DNA of 64,000 nt from Mycobacteroides franklinii (GCF_002013895.1 NZ_MAFQ01000008.1:62001-126000); one strand, 5' to 3'. Positions 49,428 through 58,917 are shown, counted from the first letter of the stretch. Notes: generated by a model from the letters alone, not told the origin. Made by a program: numbers and translations.

Positions 49428-51079
49428 CCTCGATCCACCGATGAATTGGCTGGTCGTGGGGTGTCGGAATGAGGAAAGTGCCCTCTGAGCTGCGATGATG
49501 AGTGTTCTCTACGCACTTATCGGCACAACTCGGAAAGGCACTTCCGGTGCAAGTGTCCCATAGGTTCGCCGCATCGTCGGCGGTCTTCGATGATGAGCGT
49601 CTGGTGTCGTGCGCAGGCCTGGTACCGGTGATGGCCCTTGCCGAGCAGACCGGACTGTCATCGTCATTGGCCGACAAAGTTCGGTTCAGCTGCGAGCGGG
49701 TCAAGTCCGGTGCGGCCAATCCGTCGCCGAAGCTGACCACGCTGATCGCCGGGATGTGCACCGGCGCGGACAGCATCGACGACCTCGACGTAGTTCGTAG
49801 CGGCGGGATGAAGACCCTGTTCGGCGAGGTGTACGCCCCGTCGACCATCGGAACCTTGTTGCGGGAGTTCACCTTCGGCCATGCCCGGCAACTGGAGTCG
49901 GTGCTCAGTGAGCACGTGGGCGCTCTGTGCGAGCGTGTCGATCTGTTGCCCGGCGCCGACGGGCGGGTGTTCATCGACATCGACTCACTGCTGCGCCCGG
50001 TCTACGGCCAGGCCAAACAAGGTGCGAGCTACGGCCACACCAAAATCGCCGGCAAGCAGATCCTGCGCAAGGGTCTTTCCCCGTTGGTGACCACCATCAG
50101 CACCGAACACTGCGCTCCGGTGATCACCGGAGCACGACTGCGGGCGGGCAAGACCAACTCGGGCAAAGGCGCGGCCCGCATGATCGCCCAAGCCGTCGCC
50201 ACCGCCCGCGGCGCCGGTGTCACCGGGCGCATCCTGGTGCGCGGCGACTCGGCCTACGGCAACAGCAGCGTGGTCACCGCCTGCCGCCGCGCCGGTGCCC
50301 GGTTCTCGCTGGTGCTGACCAAGACCGCCGCAGTCGTCGCGGCCATCGCCGACATCAATGACACCGCGTGGATCCCGGTGTGCTATCCCGCCGCGATCCC
50401 GACACCGGTGCCTGGATCTCCGATGCCGAAGTCGCCGAAACCACCTGCACCGCTTTCAGTTCCACGAAGACTCCGATCACGGCACGGTTGATCGTGCGCC
50501 GGGTCAAAGACGCCCGATACCCCGACGCCCTGTTCCCGGTCTGGCGATATCACCCGTTCTTCACCGACACCGACGAACCCGTCGACGTCGCTGACATCAC
50601 TCACCGCCGCCACGCGATCATCGAAACCGTGTTCGCCGACCTCATCGACGGACCCCTGGCCCACATGCCCTCGGGACGTTTCGGGGCGAACTCTGCCTGG
50701 ATACTGTGCGCGGCCATCGCCCACAACCTGCAGCGCGCCGCCGGCATCCTGGCCGGCGGTGCACACGCGGTGGCTCGCGGCGCCACCCTGCGCCGACGCC
50801 TCATCACCATCCCGGCCCGACTGGCCCGCCCCCAACGCCGACCCATCCTGCACCTACCAGCCCACTGGCCGTGGGCGACGCACTGGCTCCGATTGTGGCG
50901 CAACACCATCGGCCACAGCCCGCCAGCAACCGCCCCCACCTGACCAATCCGCCGAAAGGCCACGACCGGAGCACACAGGAAAAAGCTGGACAGACCAGCC
51001 GATACCCCCTGCTCACAGCCAGCAAGCGACCACCAAACCATTCCAGCCTCAGCCACGACAGCTCATCGGTGGATCAAGG
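49428..51079 (+). mobile_element. IS1380-family insertion sequence (1652 bp) with 5-bp target duplication
   Basis: Terminal inverted repeats: left end CCTCGATCCACCGATGAATT, right end (reverse complement) CCTTGATCCACCGATGAGCT, 18 of the first 21 bases matching. The direct repeat CTTAT flanks both ends exactly (49423-49427 and 51080-51084). Family is recognised from the transposase sequence. The undamaged ends and perfect duplication suggest a recent insertion. Confidence 0.92.
49502..50943 (+). pseudogene. IS1380-family transposase, frameshifted into two parts
   Basis: Part 1 (49502-50491 frame) begins MFSTHLSAQLGKALPVQVSH, where translation from about 49548 (VQVSHRFAASSAVFDD) would be the family-like start. 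It carries the DDE-type region VFIDIDSLLRPVYGQAKQGA, TGRILVRGDSAYGNSSVVTA. Near 50386-50400 the reading breaks: frame 1 gives CYPAAIPTPV, while the homologous text continues one frame over as DPDTGAWISDAEVAETTCTA and ARLIVRRVKDARYPDALFPV, ending at 50943. One missing base explains it. The C-terminal catalytic Glu region (ADITHRRHAIIETVFADLID) is in the second part, so the copy should be inactive unless a frameshift is programmed. Confidence 0.85.
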
Positions 51080-51084
51080 CTTAT

Positions 51085-51401
51085 GCCTCCTGGTTGTCTG
51101 GGCCGACAAGTCGCAACCTGCGCCACGACTCGCCTGTCGCCTTGCGCGATGGGTGCTTGAGCGTGTCTGACGTCGATGAGCTTCGGTGAATGGGTTGCTT
51201 CAGCTCCGTACGGCGGCGATCGACGACTCCACTCGATCAGCCTGCCCGCAGCAGAGCCCCGCGGCAGCGTCGAAACATGAATCGAACTCGGATTATCAGG
51301 CCGGGCGGCGCCGGATCGTCGCGCTGACCATCCTCAGATTCGGCGTGTTCGTCAGTAGACGGCACAGTTACGCAGCAAGGGCGTTCGCGGGACACGAACG
51401 A
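51085..51401. other. 317-nt gap between IS1380 and PucR gene
   Basis: No supported gene. The first 27 nt contain CCGACAAGT (51103-51111), the reverse complement of ACTTGTCGG at 49409-49417 on the other side of the IS, so the insertion split a potential stem-loop. Confidence 0.4.
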
Positions 51402-52694
51402 CTAGGACCGCCCCAAGGCTTGTGTTGGGTTCAGTGCTACTTCGCCGAGCCAATAGCACATCAGTAGGGCGACCTCGACGTCTAATCGTTCCGCGGCGAT
51501 CGGGCGACCGCGGCGCTCGAGTGCTCGATTTACGCGATACTTGACGGTATTGGCGTGTATCTGCAATTCGTTGGCGGCGGCTTTGAAGCTGGAACCGGCA
51601 CGCAAGAACACCCTCAACGTGTCTCGTAGACGCTGGTCCGATGCAGTGTTCTGAGCCAACGGGCCCAGCACATCGTAAATCCATTCCTTCAGAGTCGCGT
51701 CATCGGTCATCAGCATCGAGGCCAGGGCCACACCGGGATCTCGTGCAGCGACGATCCGGTGCCGTGAGGAGCCGTCGGCTGCCACCGCGACCACACGGGC
51801 CTGCTCAGCCTGTCGGTAGGTGCGGCGGAAGCCTTCAATCCCCGGAAGTGGTTCACCGACGGAAAGTCTTGGGCCGTCAGGTTGAGCCCGGACGAAGTCG
51901 CGCAGCTGCGATAAATAGTCCGACGGGCGGTGAACCGTCATCCATGCGCATCCGACGAGGCGGTCGATGGAGAAGTAGACCGATTGCTTCGCTCCAGTGG
52001 CGGAGACCGCGTGTTGCATGAAGCGCTCCATGGCGATGAACTCGTCGGTGTCGGCGCCCGCATCTCGGTCGAGCCATACCATGAGAGCCACATGCGTTGC
52101 GCCCAAGAAGTACCTCATAGCCGACGACGCTTCGGTCAGGTCTACGTCGCGTCCGTTGAGGATGTCTCGAATGGCTTGTGCACGCAAACTTCGTCGGCGC
52201 TCGTCCCACTCCGCGCGTTCAGTCTGATATGTCTCCAAGACCTGCTCAGACATCCAGTCGATGTAGCGGAAAGACACACGGGTGATGTGTTCAATGAGCG
52301 CCAATTTCTCCTCGGGCGGTAGGTCCGCGCTCCGAAGGCCAGCGATGATGAGGTTCAATCCATACTGGTGCCCGAGCCTGTATGCCCGCAGCAGCGCGTT
52401 GACGGGTACCTCGCGTTGCGCCATCCTCCGGGCGTGTTCAAGGGCGGCCGTCGGTGACTCCATGCGGTCGAACGGGATCGAGTGACGGACGACGGAGAAC
52501 CAAGTGTCTACGTTCGCGGCGACGGTGTCACTCAGTAGCTCTTTGAGCTGTTGATCGGCAGCGAGTTCGGCAACTTGCTCAATCAGAAGGCCATGTATGG
52601 ACTCGGGCAATTCTCTGACGAGGTCGCCGAGGTCTCGGAATAGGTGATGAACCGCGTGACCGGGGGTGTCTTGAACTTCGGATGAATCAAGCAC
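51402..52694 (-). CDS. PucR/CdaR-family helix-turn-helix transcriptional regulator
   Basis: Encodes 430 aa. N-terminal helical sensor (LLRAYRLGHQYGLNLIIAGL), a middle GGDEF-like CdaR segment (ATHVALMVWLDRDAGADTDE...SVYFSIDRLVGCAWM), and a C-terminal PucR HTH (TLRVFLRAGSSFKAAANELQ, IHANTVKYRVNRALERRGRP). Such regulators activate catabolic operons. No linked operon is directly adjacent; the gene lies alone between an IS and an 800-nt gap. Confidence 0.9.
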   Translation of the reverse strand: MLDSSEVQDTPGHAVHHLFRDLGDLVRELPESIHGLLIEQVAELAADQQLKELLSDTVAANVDTWFSVVRHSIPFDRMESPTAALEHARRMAQREVPVNALLRAYRLGHQYGLNLIIAGLRSADLPPEEKLALIEHITRVSFRYIDWMSEQVLETYQTERAEWDERRRSLRAQAIRDILNGRDVDLTEASSAMRYFLGATHVALMVWLDRDAGADTDEFIAMERFMQHAVSATGAKQSVYFSIDRLVGCAWMTVHRPSDYLSQLRDFVRAQPDGPRLSVGEPLPGIEGFRRTYRQAEQARVVAVAADGSSRHRIVAARDPGVALASMLMTDDATLKEWIYDVLGPLAQNTASDQRLRDTLRVFLRAGSSFKAAANELQIHANTVKYRVNRALERRGRPIAAERLDVEVALLMCYWLGEVALNPTQALGRS

Positions 52695-53478
52695 AGCTGC
52701 GACCGTACTCGATTACTTGTCTTTGCGAGACAACAGACGCCCGCAGGTTCGACCCTTCGAGACATACCGATCGCGGATCCGGGTATCTACGCTGTTAAGG
52801 AGCGGTGAGCCACGTTTTACCATTTCAGCAGCCGAACGAGGCATTGCTGTGGGCCACGGCGAACGGATGCGCGTGAAGAGGAAGGCGGAGGCATGAGTTG
52901 TCTGCTCGCAATAACCTTGTTTGCGGCCTTCGCGGCCGGAGCAGCCCCATTGCGAGGAACGATCAGCACCGCCCTGGCCGCAATAGACGACTTTCTCGAT
53001 CGTTTCGGCCACGAAGTTTCCGGAACTGCTCATGCGAAGGAACGCCCGCCGCTCTGACGAGGTGGTCGAATCGGGCGCCGGATATGCCCGCCCGCCTCCC
53101 GCATACCGAAGCTGAAGCCTGGATAGCAGTAGGCTGTCCTCTGGACTCGCCCCCGGCCGTCGACTGACTCCAAGATCCCAACAGCAGCGCCGATCTGATC
53201 CGGGTCGCCCCGGCGGCGGGTGTGTTCGTCAAGGTGTGCGGGCACTGGTTCGGAGAACTCCGACCGCTCGATCCGACCTGGACAGCGCCCACCAGCAAAA
53301 TGCTTCGGTTCGAATGATAATTCGGCCCAGGCGATGGTCGAACCATACGGTTTGGCATCGCTGCCTTCGGATGCGCCGATACTGCGCCGCCGGGGTTCCG
53401 TTCATGGAGGTAGTTCTGACACCTCGACAACGAACCAGAGTGGCCGGGCCGCGGCCATCGCAGGGCCCTGAAAGACGC
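52695..53478. other. 784-nt low-information region
   Basis: No gene of confident identity. A possible small ORF at 52893-53057 is listed separately. Around 53174-53318 (plus strand) a stop-free stretch reads like coding text (SADLIRVAPAAGVFVKVCGH, WFGELRPLDPTW) and ends in a stop, without a start. It may be the tail of a decayed gene. Confidence 0.35.
52893..53057 (+). CDS. Possible small protein with hydrophobic N-terminus
   Basis: A 54-aa frame, MSCLLAITLFAAFAAGAAPL then RGTISTALAAIDDFLDRFGH, from ATG 52893. AAGG/GGAGG sequences precede it. A nine-codon mini-ORF (MRVKRKAEA) from 52867 ends in an ATGA overlap with this start, which would allow coupling. The hydrophobic first 20 residues resemble a signal or membrane anchor. 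There is no family recognition and chance open frames are common at this GC, so support is weak. Confidence 0.25.
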   Translation: MSCLLAITLFAAFAAGAAPLRGTISTALAAIDDFLDRFGHEVSGTAHAKERPPL

Positions 53479-54378
53479 TCAGTCCGACGAGTCGTTCAGC
53501 GTGCGGTCGAGAAAATCTGCGACTGCCGAAGTGAAGGCGTCGTTGTCGTCGCCCGCAACCATGTGGCCCGTGCCCGAAACGTCGACAGCCTCGGCGTGCG
53601 GTACGACTTCGAGGAACTCCTCGACCGACTGCTGCGACGTCACGTCGGAGTGAACGCCGCGAATGAGAAGCGTTGGTGCTCGCACGCGGCGGGCCCCTTC
53701 GATGAGAAGGTCGCTTATGGCGCCGAATTCTTTGGCACCAGTTGCTGGGTCGCCCTGCAGGAACTCGAAGTTGGAAGCTATGAACGCCGGATCCCATCGC
53801 CAGATCCACCGACCGTCGTCGCGCTGCTGCAAGACCTTTCGGAGACCGTCCAAGTTCTTGGGCCGAGCGCGATGCCGGTTGTACTGGGCAATGACGTCCG
53901 CGGCCGCGTCGAGCGTATCGAATCCGTCGGGATGGGCGCCCATGAAAGACACGACGCGGCGTGCTCCGTGAAACTCCATTCGCGGAGTTATGTCGACCAG
54001 TACGACGGCTCCCCACAGATCGGCAGGCGCCACCAAATGCGTTCCCAACACCGTCATGCCGCCCAAGGATGCGCCAACGACAGCTGGCGGGCGGCCATCG
54101 CTGGCATATCGGCGAATCGACAGCAGGTCGGATGCAAGTCGGTCGAGATCGTATCGACCATCGGGGTCCCACTCGCTGTCGCCGTGACCGCGGGCGTCGT
54201 AAGCGACGACGGTATACCCGCGCGCGTGTAAGCGGCGCGCGGTAGTCGCCCAGGCATGGCGGTTCTGTCCACCGCCGTGCAGCAGTATGACGACCGCGCG
54301 GGCGGATTCGTGTCGGTAGACATCGGCTGCAAGGGCGGTTCCGTCTTCGTTGCGGACGCGCTCGAACGTTGAGGTCAT
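53479..54378 (-). CDS. Alpha/beta hydrolase
   Basis: Encodes 299 aa. Fold signatures: VVILLHGGGQNRHAWATTAR, YDARGHGDSEWDPDGRYD, nucleophile elbow VVGASLGGMTVLG (Ser in GASLGG), acid in TLLIRGVHSDVTS, and His in DVSGTGHMVAGDDNDAF. Hydrolase of unknown substrate (ester, epoxide or C-C bond). Possibly co-transcribed with the thioesterase and TetR genes further right on the same strand. Confidence 0.92.
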   Translation of the reverse strand: MTSTFERVRNEDGTALAADVYRHESARAVVILLHGGGQNRHAWATTARRLHARGYTVVAYDARGHGDSEWDPDGRYDLDRLASDLLSIRRYASDGRPPAVVGASLGGMTVLGTHLVAPADLWGAVVLVDITPRMEFHGARRVVSFMGAHPDGFDTLDAAADVIAQYNRHRARPKNLDGLRKVLQQRDDGRWIWRWDPAFIASNFEFLQGDPATGAKEFGAISDLLIEGARRVRAPTLLIRGVHSDVTSQQSVEEFLEVVPHAEAVDVSGTGHMVAGDDNDAFTSAVADFLDRTLNDSSD

Positions 54379-54430
54379 TTGCTGTGTCCTCGATGGTCGC
54401 CTTGGGCAGCGTTCTCGTTCCGCGACCGGA

Positions 54431-54865
54431 TCACGAGGCGCTCTGGGCGACGACGGTCACTGTTCCCTGTGCGGCGCATACCGGGCGTCCCGTATTGGTG
54501 ATGTCGATCCTGGCGACGCCGCTACGCTTCCCCAGCGCGATGATGTCGGCGACCGCAACGCAGACTCCACTGGACACCGGACGTAGGAGGTTCAGTTTGA
54601 ATTCGGTTGTGGCCACCCATGACCCAGGTGGGATCACCGGATAGAACACCACGCCCAAGCAGTGGTCGACCATCGCTGACAGGCATCCGCCATGCAGAGT
54701 GCCGAAAGGAGTCAACAAATCGGCTCGGGCGTCCATTTCCACTACCAGTCTCCCGGCGGAGAACTCGATGTGGCGGAAGTCCAAGTACTTGGCGAGCCCT
54801 CCCGAGGTTCCCCCCGCGTGCTGGAGCTCCTCGGCTATTTGCTTGTTGAACTGGGGGAAGTCCAT
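54431..54865 (-). CDS. PaaI-family hotdog thioesterase
   Basis: Encodes 144 aa. Hotdog core MDARADLLTPFGTLHGGCLS with the conserved HGG turn, then AMVDHCLGVVFYPVIPPGSW, TTEFKLNLLRPVSSGVCVAV. Hydrolyses acyl-CoA thioesters. Closest in plan to PaaI/YdiI type and shorter than the two CxGCG-containing thioesterases at 8002 and 11001. Adjacent to the alpha/beta hydrolase and TetR. Confidence 0.92.
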   Translation of the reverse strand: MDFPQFNKQIAEELQHAGGTSGGLAKYLDFRHIEFSAGRLVVEMDARADLLTPFGTLHGGCLSAMVDHCLGVVFYPVIPPGSWVATTEFKLNLLRPVSSGVCVAVADIIALGKRSGVARIDITNTGRPVCAAQGTVTVVAQSAS

Positions 54866-54913
54866 GGTCAGCGCCTCGTTTCGTTCAGCGATACCGATGC
54901 CATCGCTGAGACA

Positions 54914-55561
54914 CTACTCCGCAGTTGTCGCAGCAATGCAACTGTGAGTGTCGGCCAGTAGCGCGGGAAGCAGGAATCGGCGCAAGAAAGCATCGATTCC
55001 TTCGGGGCTGCGGTGCCGGGGGCCGCGAACCGCGAGCAAGCTGAGGATGATGCGCAAAATCCATTCGGCGGCGTCATCGACCGAAACGCCGGCTTCGAGT
55101 TGATGCCAGTGTGCGGCGAACACGGGTCGCAGAAACTCGGCGACGAGTTCGAACAGCGCCACCGACGTTCCCTCGGCCAGTCCCACGCCGGCGAGTTCAT
55201 CGTCGCTGGCGAAGAGCATGCCGATTATCGGTTCGCGGCGTGCCGCGCGCACCGTGACTGCAACGAAGTCCAATATGGCAGAGCCCAAGTCGGTGTGCGC
55301 CAAGATCCGTCCGCTGGTGCGGTGCAGGTAGCGTTCCGCTGCGCGGACGATGACACCGGATACGACGGATTCGCGACTAGCGAAGTAGCGATAGACCGTG
55401 GCGCGCGATACGCCCGCATGCCTGGCGATATCCTCCATCGTGGTGCCCGACAGCCCCTTGCCTTGCAGGCACGTTTCGGCGGCGTCGAGTAGGCGATCGC
55501 GCGCCATATCGCGGTTTCGCCCAGGAGTCGCGTCGCCCCGCCGCAACGATCTCTTCGTCAC
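54914..55561 (-). CDS. TetR-family transcriptional regulator
   Basis: Encodes 215 aa. HTH near residues 20-62 (RDRLLDAAETCLQGKGLSGT, TMEDIARHAGVSRATVYRYF). The C-terminal domain has DDAAEWILRIILSLLAVRGP. Divergent from the thiolase-like gene at 55688 with a 9-bp inverted repeat between them. Probably controls both the thioesterase/hydrolase genes on its own strand and the thiolase/dehydrogenase/CMD operon. Confidence 0.93.
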   Translation of the reverse strand: MTKRSLRRGDATPGRNRDMARDRLLDAAETCLQGKGLSGTTMEDIARHAGVSRATVYRYFASRESVVSGVIVRAAERYLHRTSGRILAHTDLGSAILDFVAVTVRAARREPIIGMLFASDDELAGVGLAEGTSVALFELVAEFLRPVFAAHWHQLEAGVSVDDAAEWILRIILSLLAVRGPRHRSPEGIDAFLRRFLLPALLADTHSCIAATTAE

Positions 55562-55610
55562 GGGTACGAGTATGCCCTGTCAAGGGACCCGCTCTGTCGA
55601 ACACCCGCGG

Positions 55611-55636
55611 TTGTCGCATGGAAACGGATGTGACAA
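55611..55636. promoter_or_regulatory. Inverted repeat in divergent TetR/thiolase promoter region
   Basis: TTGTCGCAT (55611-55619), 8-nt spacer, ATGTGACAA (55628-55636): 8 of 9 arm bases pair. The half-site TGTCGCAT recurs at 55648-55655. Candidate operator for the TetR at 55561. Confidence 0.5.
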
Positions 55637-55687
55637 TATCGCAGTCGTGTCGCATAGAAGACCTCGACGATGAGCGTGATCTGACCG

Positions 55688-57181
55688 TTGGCCATCCCAC
55701 CACGCACTCCGGTTGTCGTCGGCGTCGGTGAACTGACACATCGCGGTGAAGGCACCGTCGATCCCATCGATTTGGCCGCCGAGGCCGCGCGTCGAGCGCT
55801 GCATGATGCTTCGGCCGCGATCGGGCATCGCATCGATACCGTGGCGACGCCCGGAATCTTGATGATCCCACGCGACAACCCCGCGTCGAGGATTGCCGAA
55901 GCGACTGGGCTGACGCCGGATCATCGCATCAGTTGTCCGGTCGGCGGCAACACCCCCCAGTATCTGGTCGAGGTCCTCGGCCGCCGCATTTGGCGCGGCG
56001 TCAGCGACGGGGCTCTGATCGTCGGAGCGGAAAGCGGCGCGTCAGCACGCAAAGTCGCATCCGGTAGCGCACTTTTGGAGCCCAAACCCATCGCAGCACA
56101 GGACGAGTCACTCGGTGACACCCGCCCGGGACTGAGCGAAGCCGAGGTGGGCGCCGGGTTACATTGGCCGCACGAGGTGTACCCGATCTTCGAATCCGCG
56201 ATCGCGGCCCGATCAGGCCGCACATTCGACGAACAGCGCCGCTGGCTGGGTGACTTGATGGCTCCGTTCACGGTTGAGGCGTCCCGACATCTCGAGCAGG
56301 CCTGGTTTCCGCGTGCCCGTAGCGCAGACGAGCTCAGCACGGTCTCCCCGGCTAACCGGATGGTGTGCGAGCCGTATCCGAAGCTGCTCAACAGCATCAT
56401 CGCCGTGGATATGGCTGCCGCTTTCGTGATCATGGCCGCCGAAGTCGCCGAGGAACTCGGAGTGCCCAGTGATCGTTGGGTCTTCCCGTGGTCGTCGGCC
56501 ACATGCAACGACGTGTATTTCCCGGTTCAGCGGCCTGATCTGGGTCGTTCCGCCGGAATAAGGGCCGCCGGCAAGGCGGTATTGGCGGCCAGTGGACTTC
56601 ACATCGACGACATTAGATGGTTTGATTTCTACTCTTGCTTTCCTTCCGCGGTCGAGGCGGCGATCGACGCCTTGGATCTCGACCCGGCGGATGACCGCGG
56701 GTTCACGGTGACCGGCGGACTGCCCTACCACGGAGGGCCGGGTAACAACTATGTCAGCCATTCGATCGTCGAGATGGTGCGACGCTGCAGGAGCGACCCG
56801 GACGCCGTCGGGCTCGTGTCCGGACTGGGCTGGTACATCACAAAGCACTCGCTGGGTCTGTGGTCGGCGACTCCACCGCCAACGGGATGGCAGACTCCGG
56901 ACATGGCCGATGCGCAGTCTGCGATCGACGGCACCTCCCTCCCGGTCGCTTCTCCCGCCGACGCATCCGGAGAGGCGACCATAGATGGATACACGGTCGT
57001 GCACGACCGTGACCAAGGCCCCTCCTGGGTGCCGATTTTCGCGCGCATGACCGACGGCCGCCGCGTCGCGGCGCGCAGTGACGATGCCGAGGTGGCGGTG
57101 GCAATGTCACGAGACATGTGCGTCGGACACCAAGTCGCCGTGCGGCAGGCGGACGGACACGTCGAATTCGAACTGTCGTGA
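55688..57181 (+). CDS. Thiolase-fold acetyl-CoA acetyltransferase-like protein with C-terminal OB-like domain
   Basis: Encodes 497 aa from TTG 55688 (no strong ribosome-binding site, so the start is tentative). Thiolase N-terminal half: ALHDASAAIGHRIDTVATPG, candidate nucleophile Cys in ISCPVGGNTPQYLVEVLGRR, GALIVGAESGASARKVA. C-terminal half: DIRWFDFYSCFPSAVEAAID and TGGLPYHGGPGNNYVSHSIV with His in the catalytic loop. The last 100 residues (YTVVHDRDQGPSWVPIFARM) form a small beta domain as in mycobacterial degradative thiolase-like enzymes. The stop overlaps the next GTG. Confidence 0.85.
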   Translation: MAIPPRTPVVVGVGELTHRGEGTVDPIDLAAEAARRALHDASAAIGHRIDTVATPGILMIPRDNPASRIAEATGLTPDHRISCPVGGNTPQYLVEVLGRRIWRGVSDGALIVGAESGASARKVASGSALLEPKPIAAQDESLGDTRPGLSEAEVGAGLHWPHEVYPIFESAIAARSGRTFDEQRRWLGDLMAPFTVEASRHLEQAWFPRARSADELSTVSPANRMVCEPYPKLLNSIIAVDMAAAFVIMAAEVAEELGVPSDRWVFPWSSATCNDVYFPVQRPDLGRSAGIRAAGKAVLAASGLHIDDIRWFDFYSCFPSAVEAAIDALDLDPADDRGFTVTGGLPYHGGPGNNYVSHSIVEMVRRCRSDPDAVGLVSGLGWYITKHSLGLWSATPPPTGWQTPDMADAQSAIDGTSLPVASPADASGEATIDGYTVVHDRDQGPSWVPIFARMTDGRRVAARSDDAEVAVAMSRDMCVGHQVAVRQADGHVEFELS

Positions 57182-58275
57182 ACGCCGACGCGCTCGTGCT
57201 GACCAAGCCGCGCACCCTTGAACGGCGGCATCTTCCGGTGCCGCGCATCGACGACGAGTCCGGTCTCCTGCGGATCGAGGCGTGCGGGCTCTGCGGAACC
57301 GACCACGAGCAGTTCAGCGGACACCTGCCGACGGGGTTCGCCTTCATCCCCGGACACGAGATCATCGGCGTCATCGAGGGAATCGGTGACGCCGCGCGCG
57401 AGCGTTGGGGCGTCTCGGTGGGTCAGCGAGTCGCCGTCGAGGTGTTCCGATCGTGTCGGGAGTGCGACTCGTGCGGCCGCGGCGAGTATCGCAGGTGCTC
57501 GAGCAACGGCCTCGCCACCATGTTCGGCTTCGTCGACGTGAACATCCCGCCCGGCCTGTGGGGAGGCTATGCAACCCACCTGCATCTGCCGTTCGATTCC
57601 ATGCCGTTGCCGGTCCCGGACGGACTCGACCCGATCGTCGCGACGTTGTTCAATCCGCTTGGGGCAGGGATCAAATGGGCTGCCATGTTGCCCGAGACAA
57701 GCCCGGGCGACGTCGTCGCGGTCCTCGGACCAGGGATCCGCGGGATTTGTGCTGCCGTAGCCGCCAAGGAGGCCGGAGCGGCATTCGTCGCGATGACCGG
57801 GGTCGGCCCTCGCGACCGAACTCGGCTAGCCGCAGCCCACCAGTTCGGCGTGGACCTGACCATCGACGTCACCGAAGACGACCCGGCGCAGGCCCTGCAA
57901 ATGGCGACCGGCCGGCTCGCAGATGTCGTCGTCGACGTCACCGCGAAGGCGCCAGCCGCATTCGCGGACGCCGTCGCACTCGCGCAGCCCGGCGGACGCG
58001 TGGTGGTCGCGGGCACACGCGGCGGCGGCGGAGCGCCGGGCTTCGAGCCAGACCTGCTCGTATTCAAGGAACTACGCATCTTCGGTTCGTTGGGGGTCGA
58101 CTACCCCGCCTACCAGAGCGCCATCGAGCTGCTGGTCTCTAGGCGTTGGCCCTTCGAAGAATTGCACCGCGAGATCACCGGTTTCGCCGGCCTGCCCGGG
58201 CTGCTCGACCTTCTGGCCGGCAACGAGCCGGACCGGGTCCCCGCTCTGCACAACGTCTTTGTGCCGATCGCCTGA
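57178..58275 (+). CDS. Zinc-type MDR alcohol dehydrogenase
   Basis: Encodes 365 aa from GTG 57178, overlapping the previous stop. Catalytic Cys in EACGLCGTDHEQFSG, GHE motif, structural zinc set CRECDSCGRGEYRRC, Rossmann AVLGPGIRGICAAVAAKEAG. The nucleotide loop GPGIRG departs a little from GxGxxG. Likely oxidises an alcohol intermediate. Second gene of a rightward operon with the thiolase-like and CMD-like genes. Confidence 0.92.
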   Translation: MNADALVLTKPRTLERRHLPVPRIDDESGLLRIEACGLCGTDHEQFSGHLPTGFAFIPGHEIIGVIEGIGDAARERWGVSVGQRVAVEVFRSCRECDSCGRGEYRRCSSNGLATMFGFVDVNIPPGLWGGYATHLHLPFDSMPLPVPDGLDPIVATLFNPLGAGIKWAAMLPETSPGDVVAVLGPGIRGICAAVAAKEAGAAFVAMTGVGPRDRTRLAAAHQFGVDLTIDVTEDDPAQALQMATGRLADVVVDVTAKAPAAFADAVALAQPGGRVVVAGTRGGGGAPGFEPDLLVFKELRIFGSLGVDYPAYQSAIELLVSRRWPFEELHREITGFAGLPGLLDLLAGNEPDRVPALHNVFVPIA

Positions 58276-58310
58276 CAGCGCCAACTAGCGCCCAACCGGA
58301 AGGATCCACC

Positions 58311-58886
58311 GTGAGCAGCCAAAGCCGGGTTGACATGCTTGCCCTGACAGATGCCCGCGAGCGCGCCGCTCAATGCGGGATTCCGGACGCCATGGCTGAA
58401 CTGTCTGTTTTCAGGATCGCGCTTCATCAGCCCCCTGTAGCCGTCGCATTGCATGGAATGCTGGAGGCGTTGCTGTGGAAAGGCGCGCTGGATGCGCGGC
58501 TACGGGAGCTGATCATCATGCGAATCGGCTGGGTCACTGATTCGGTCTATGAGTGGACGCAACACTGGAGGGTTGCCCGCTTGCTCGATGTGCCCGAACG
58601 CGACCTGCTCGGGGTGCGCGACTGGCAGAACGCCGGCCACTTCGGCGAAGCCGAGCGGGCGGTACTGGCGGCGACAGACGAGACGTTGCGTGACGGCACC
58701 ATCTCGGATGAAACCTGGGCTGAGTGTCAGCGCGCGTTGCACGGGGACCCGGCCGTCCTCGTCGAACTCGTCGCCGCGATCGGGAATTGGAGATTGTTCT
58801 CAGCGCTGCTGCGGTCCTTGCACGTGCCGCTAGAAGACGGCCTCGAAGGATGGCCCCCTGACGGAGTTCGACCCTCCGTTGACTGA
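58311..58886 (+). CDS. Carboxymuconolactone decarboxylase (CMD)-family protein
   Basis: Encodes 191 aa from GTG 58311 with AAGGA upstream. CMD/AhpD-like helical core: LLWKGALDARLRELIIMRIG, then WVTDSVYEWTQHWRVARLLD where the CxxC of peroxidase-type members is absent and replaced by SVYEW. The pattern is typical of mycobacterial CMD proteins found next to thiolase or hydratase genes. The role is not known; a decarboxylase or isomerase activity is a guess. Confidence 0.88.
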   Translation: MSSQSRVDMLALTDARERAAQCGIPDAMAELSVFRIALHQPPVAVALHGMLEALLWKGALDARLRELIIMRIGWVTDSVYEWTQHWRVARLLDVPERDLLGVRDWQNAGHFGEAERAVLAATDETLRDGTISDETWAECQRALHGDPAVLVELVAAIGNWRLFSALLRSLHVPLEDGLEGWPPDGVRPSVD

Positions 58887-58917
58887 AGGGTGATCGGCTC
58901 GCCATGTCGACTCCGTG

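Noticed and set aside
50380-50400. Programmed frameshift in the IS1380 transposase
   Set aside because: No slippery heptamer or downstream structure is visible, and the IS1380 family normally uses one continuous frame, so a simple deletion is preferred.
53236-54231. 331-codon plus-strand open frame
   Set aside because: Mostly antisense to the alpha/beta hydrolase (53479-54378), which has the complete catalytic pattern.
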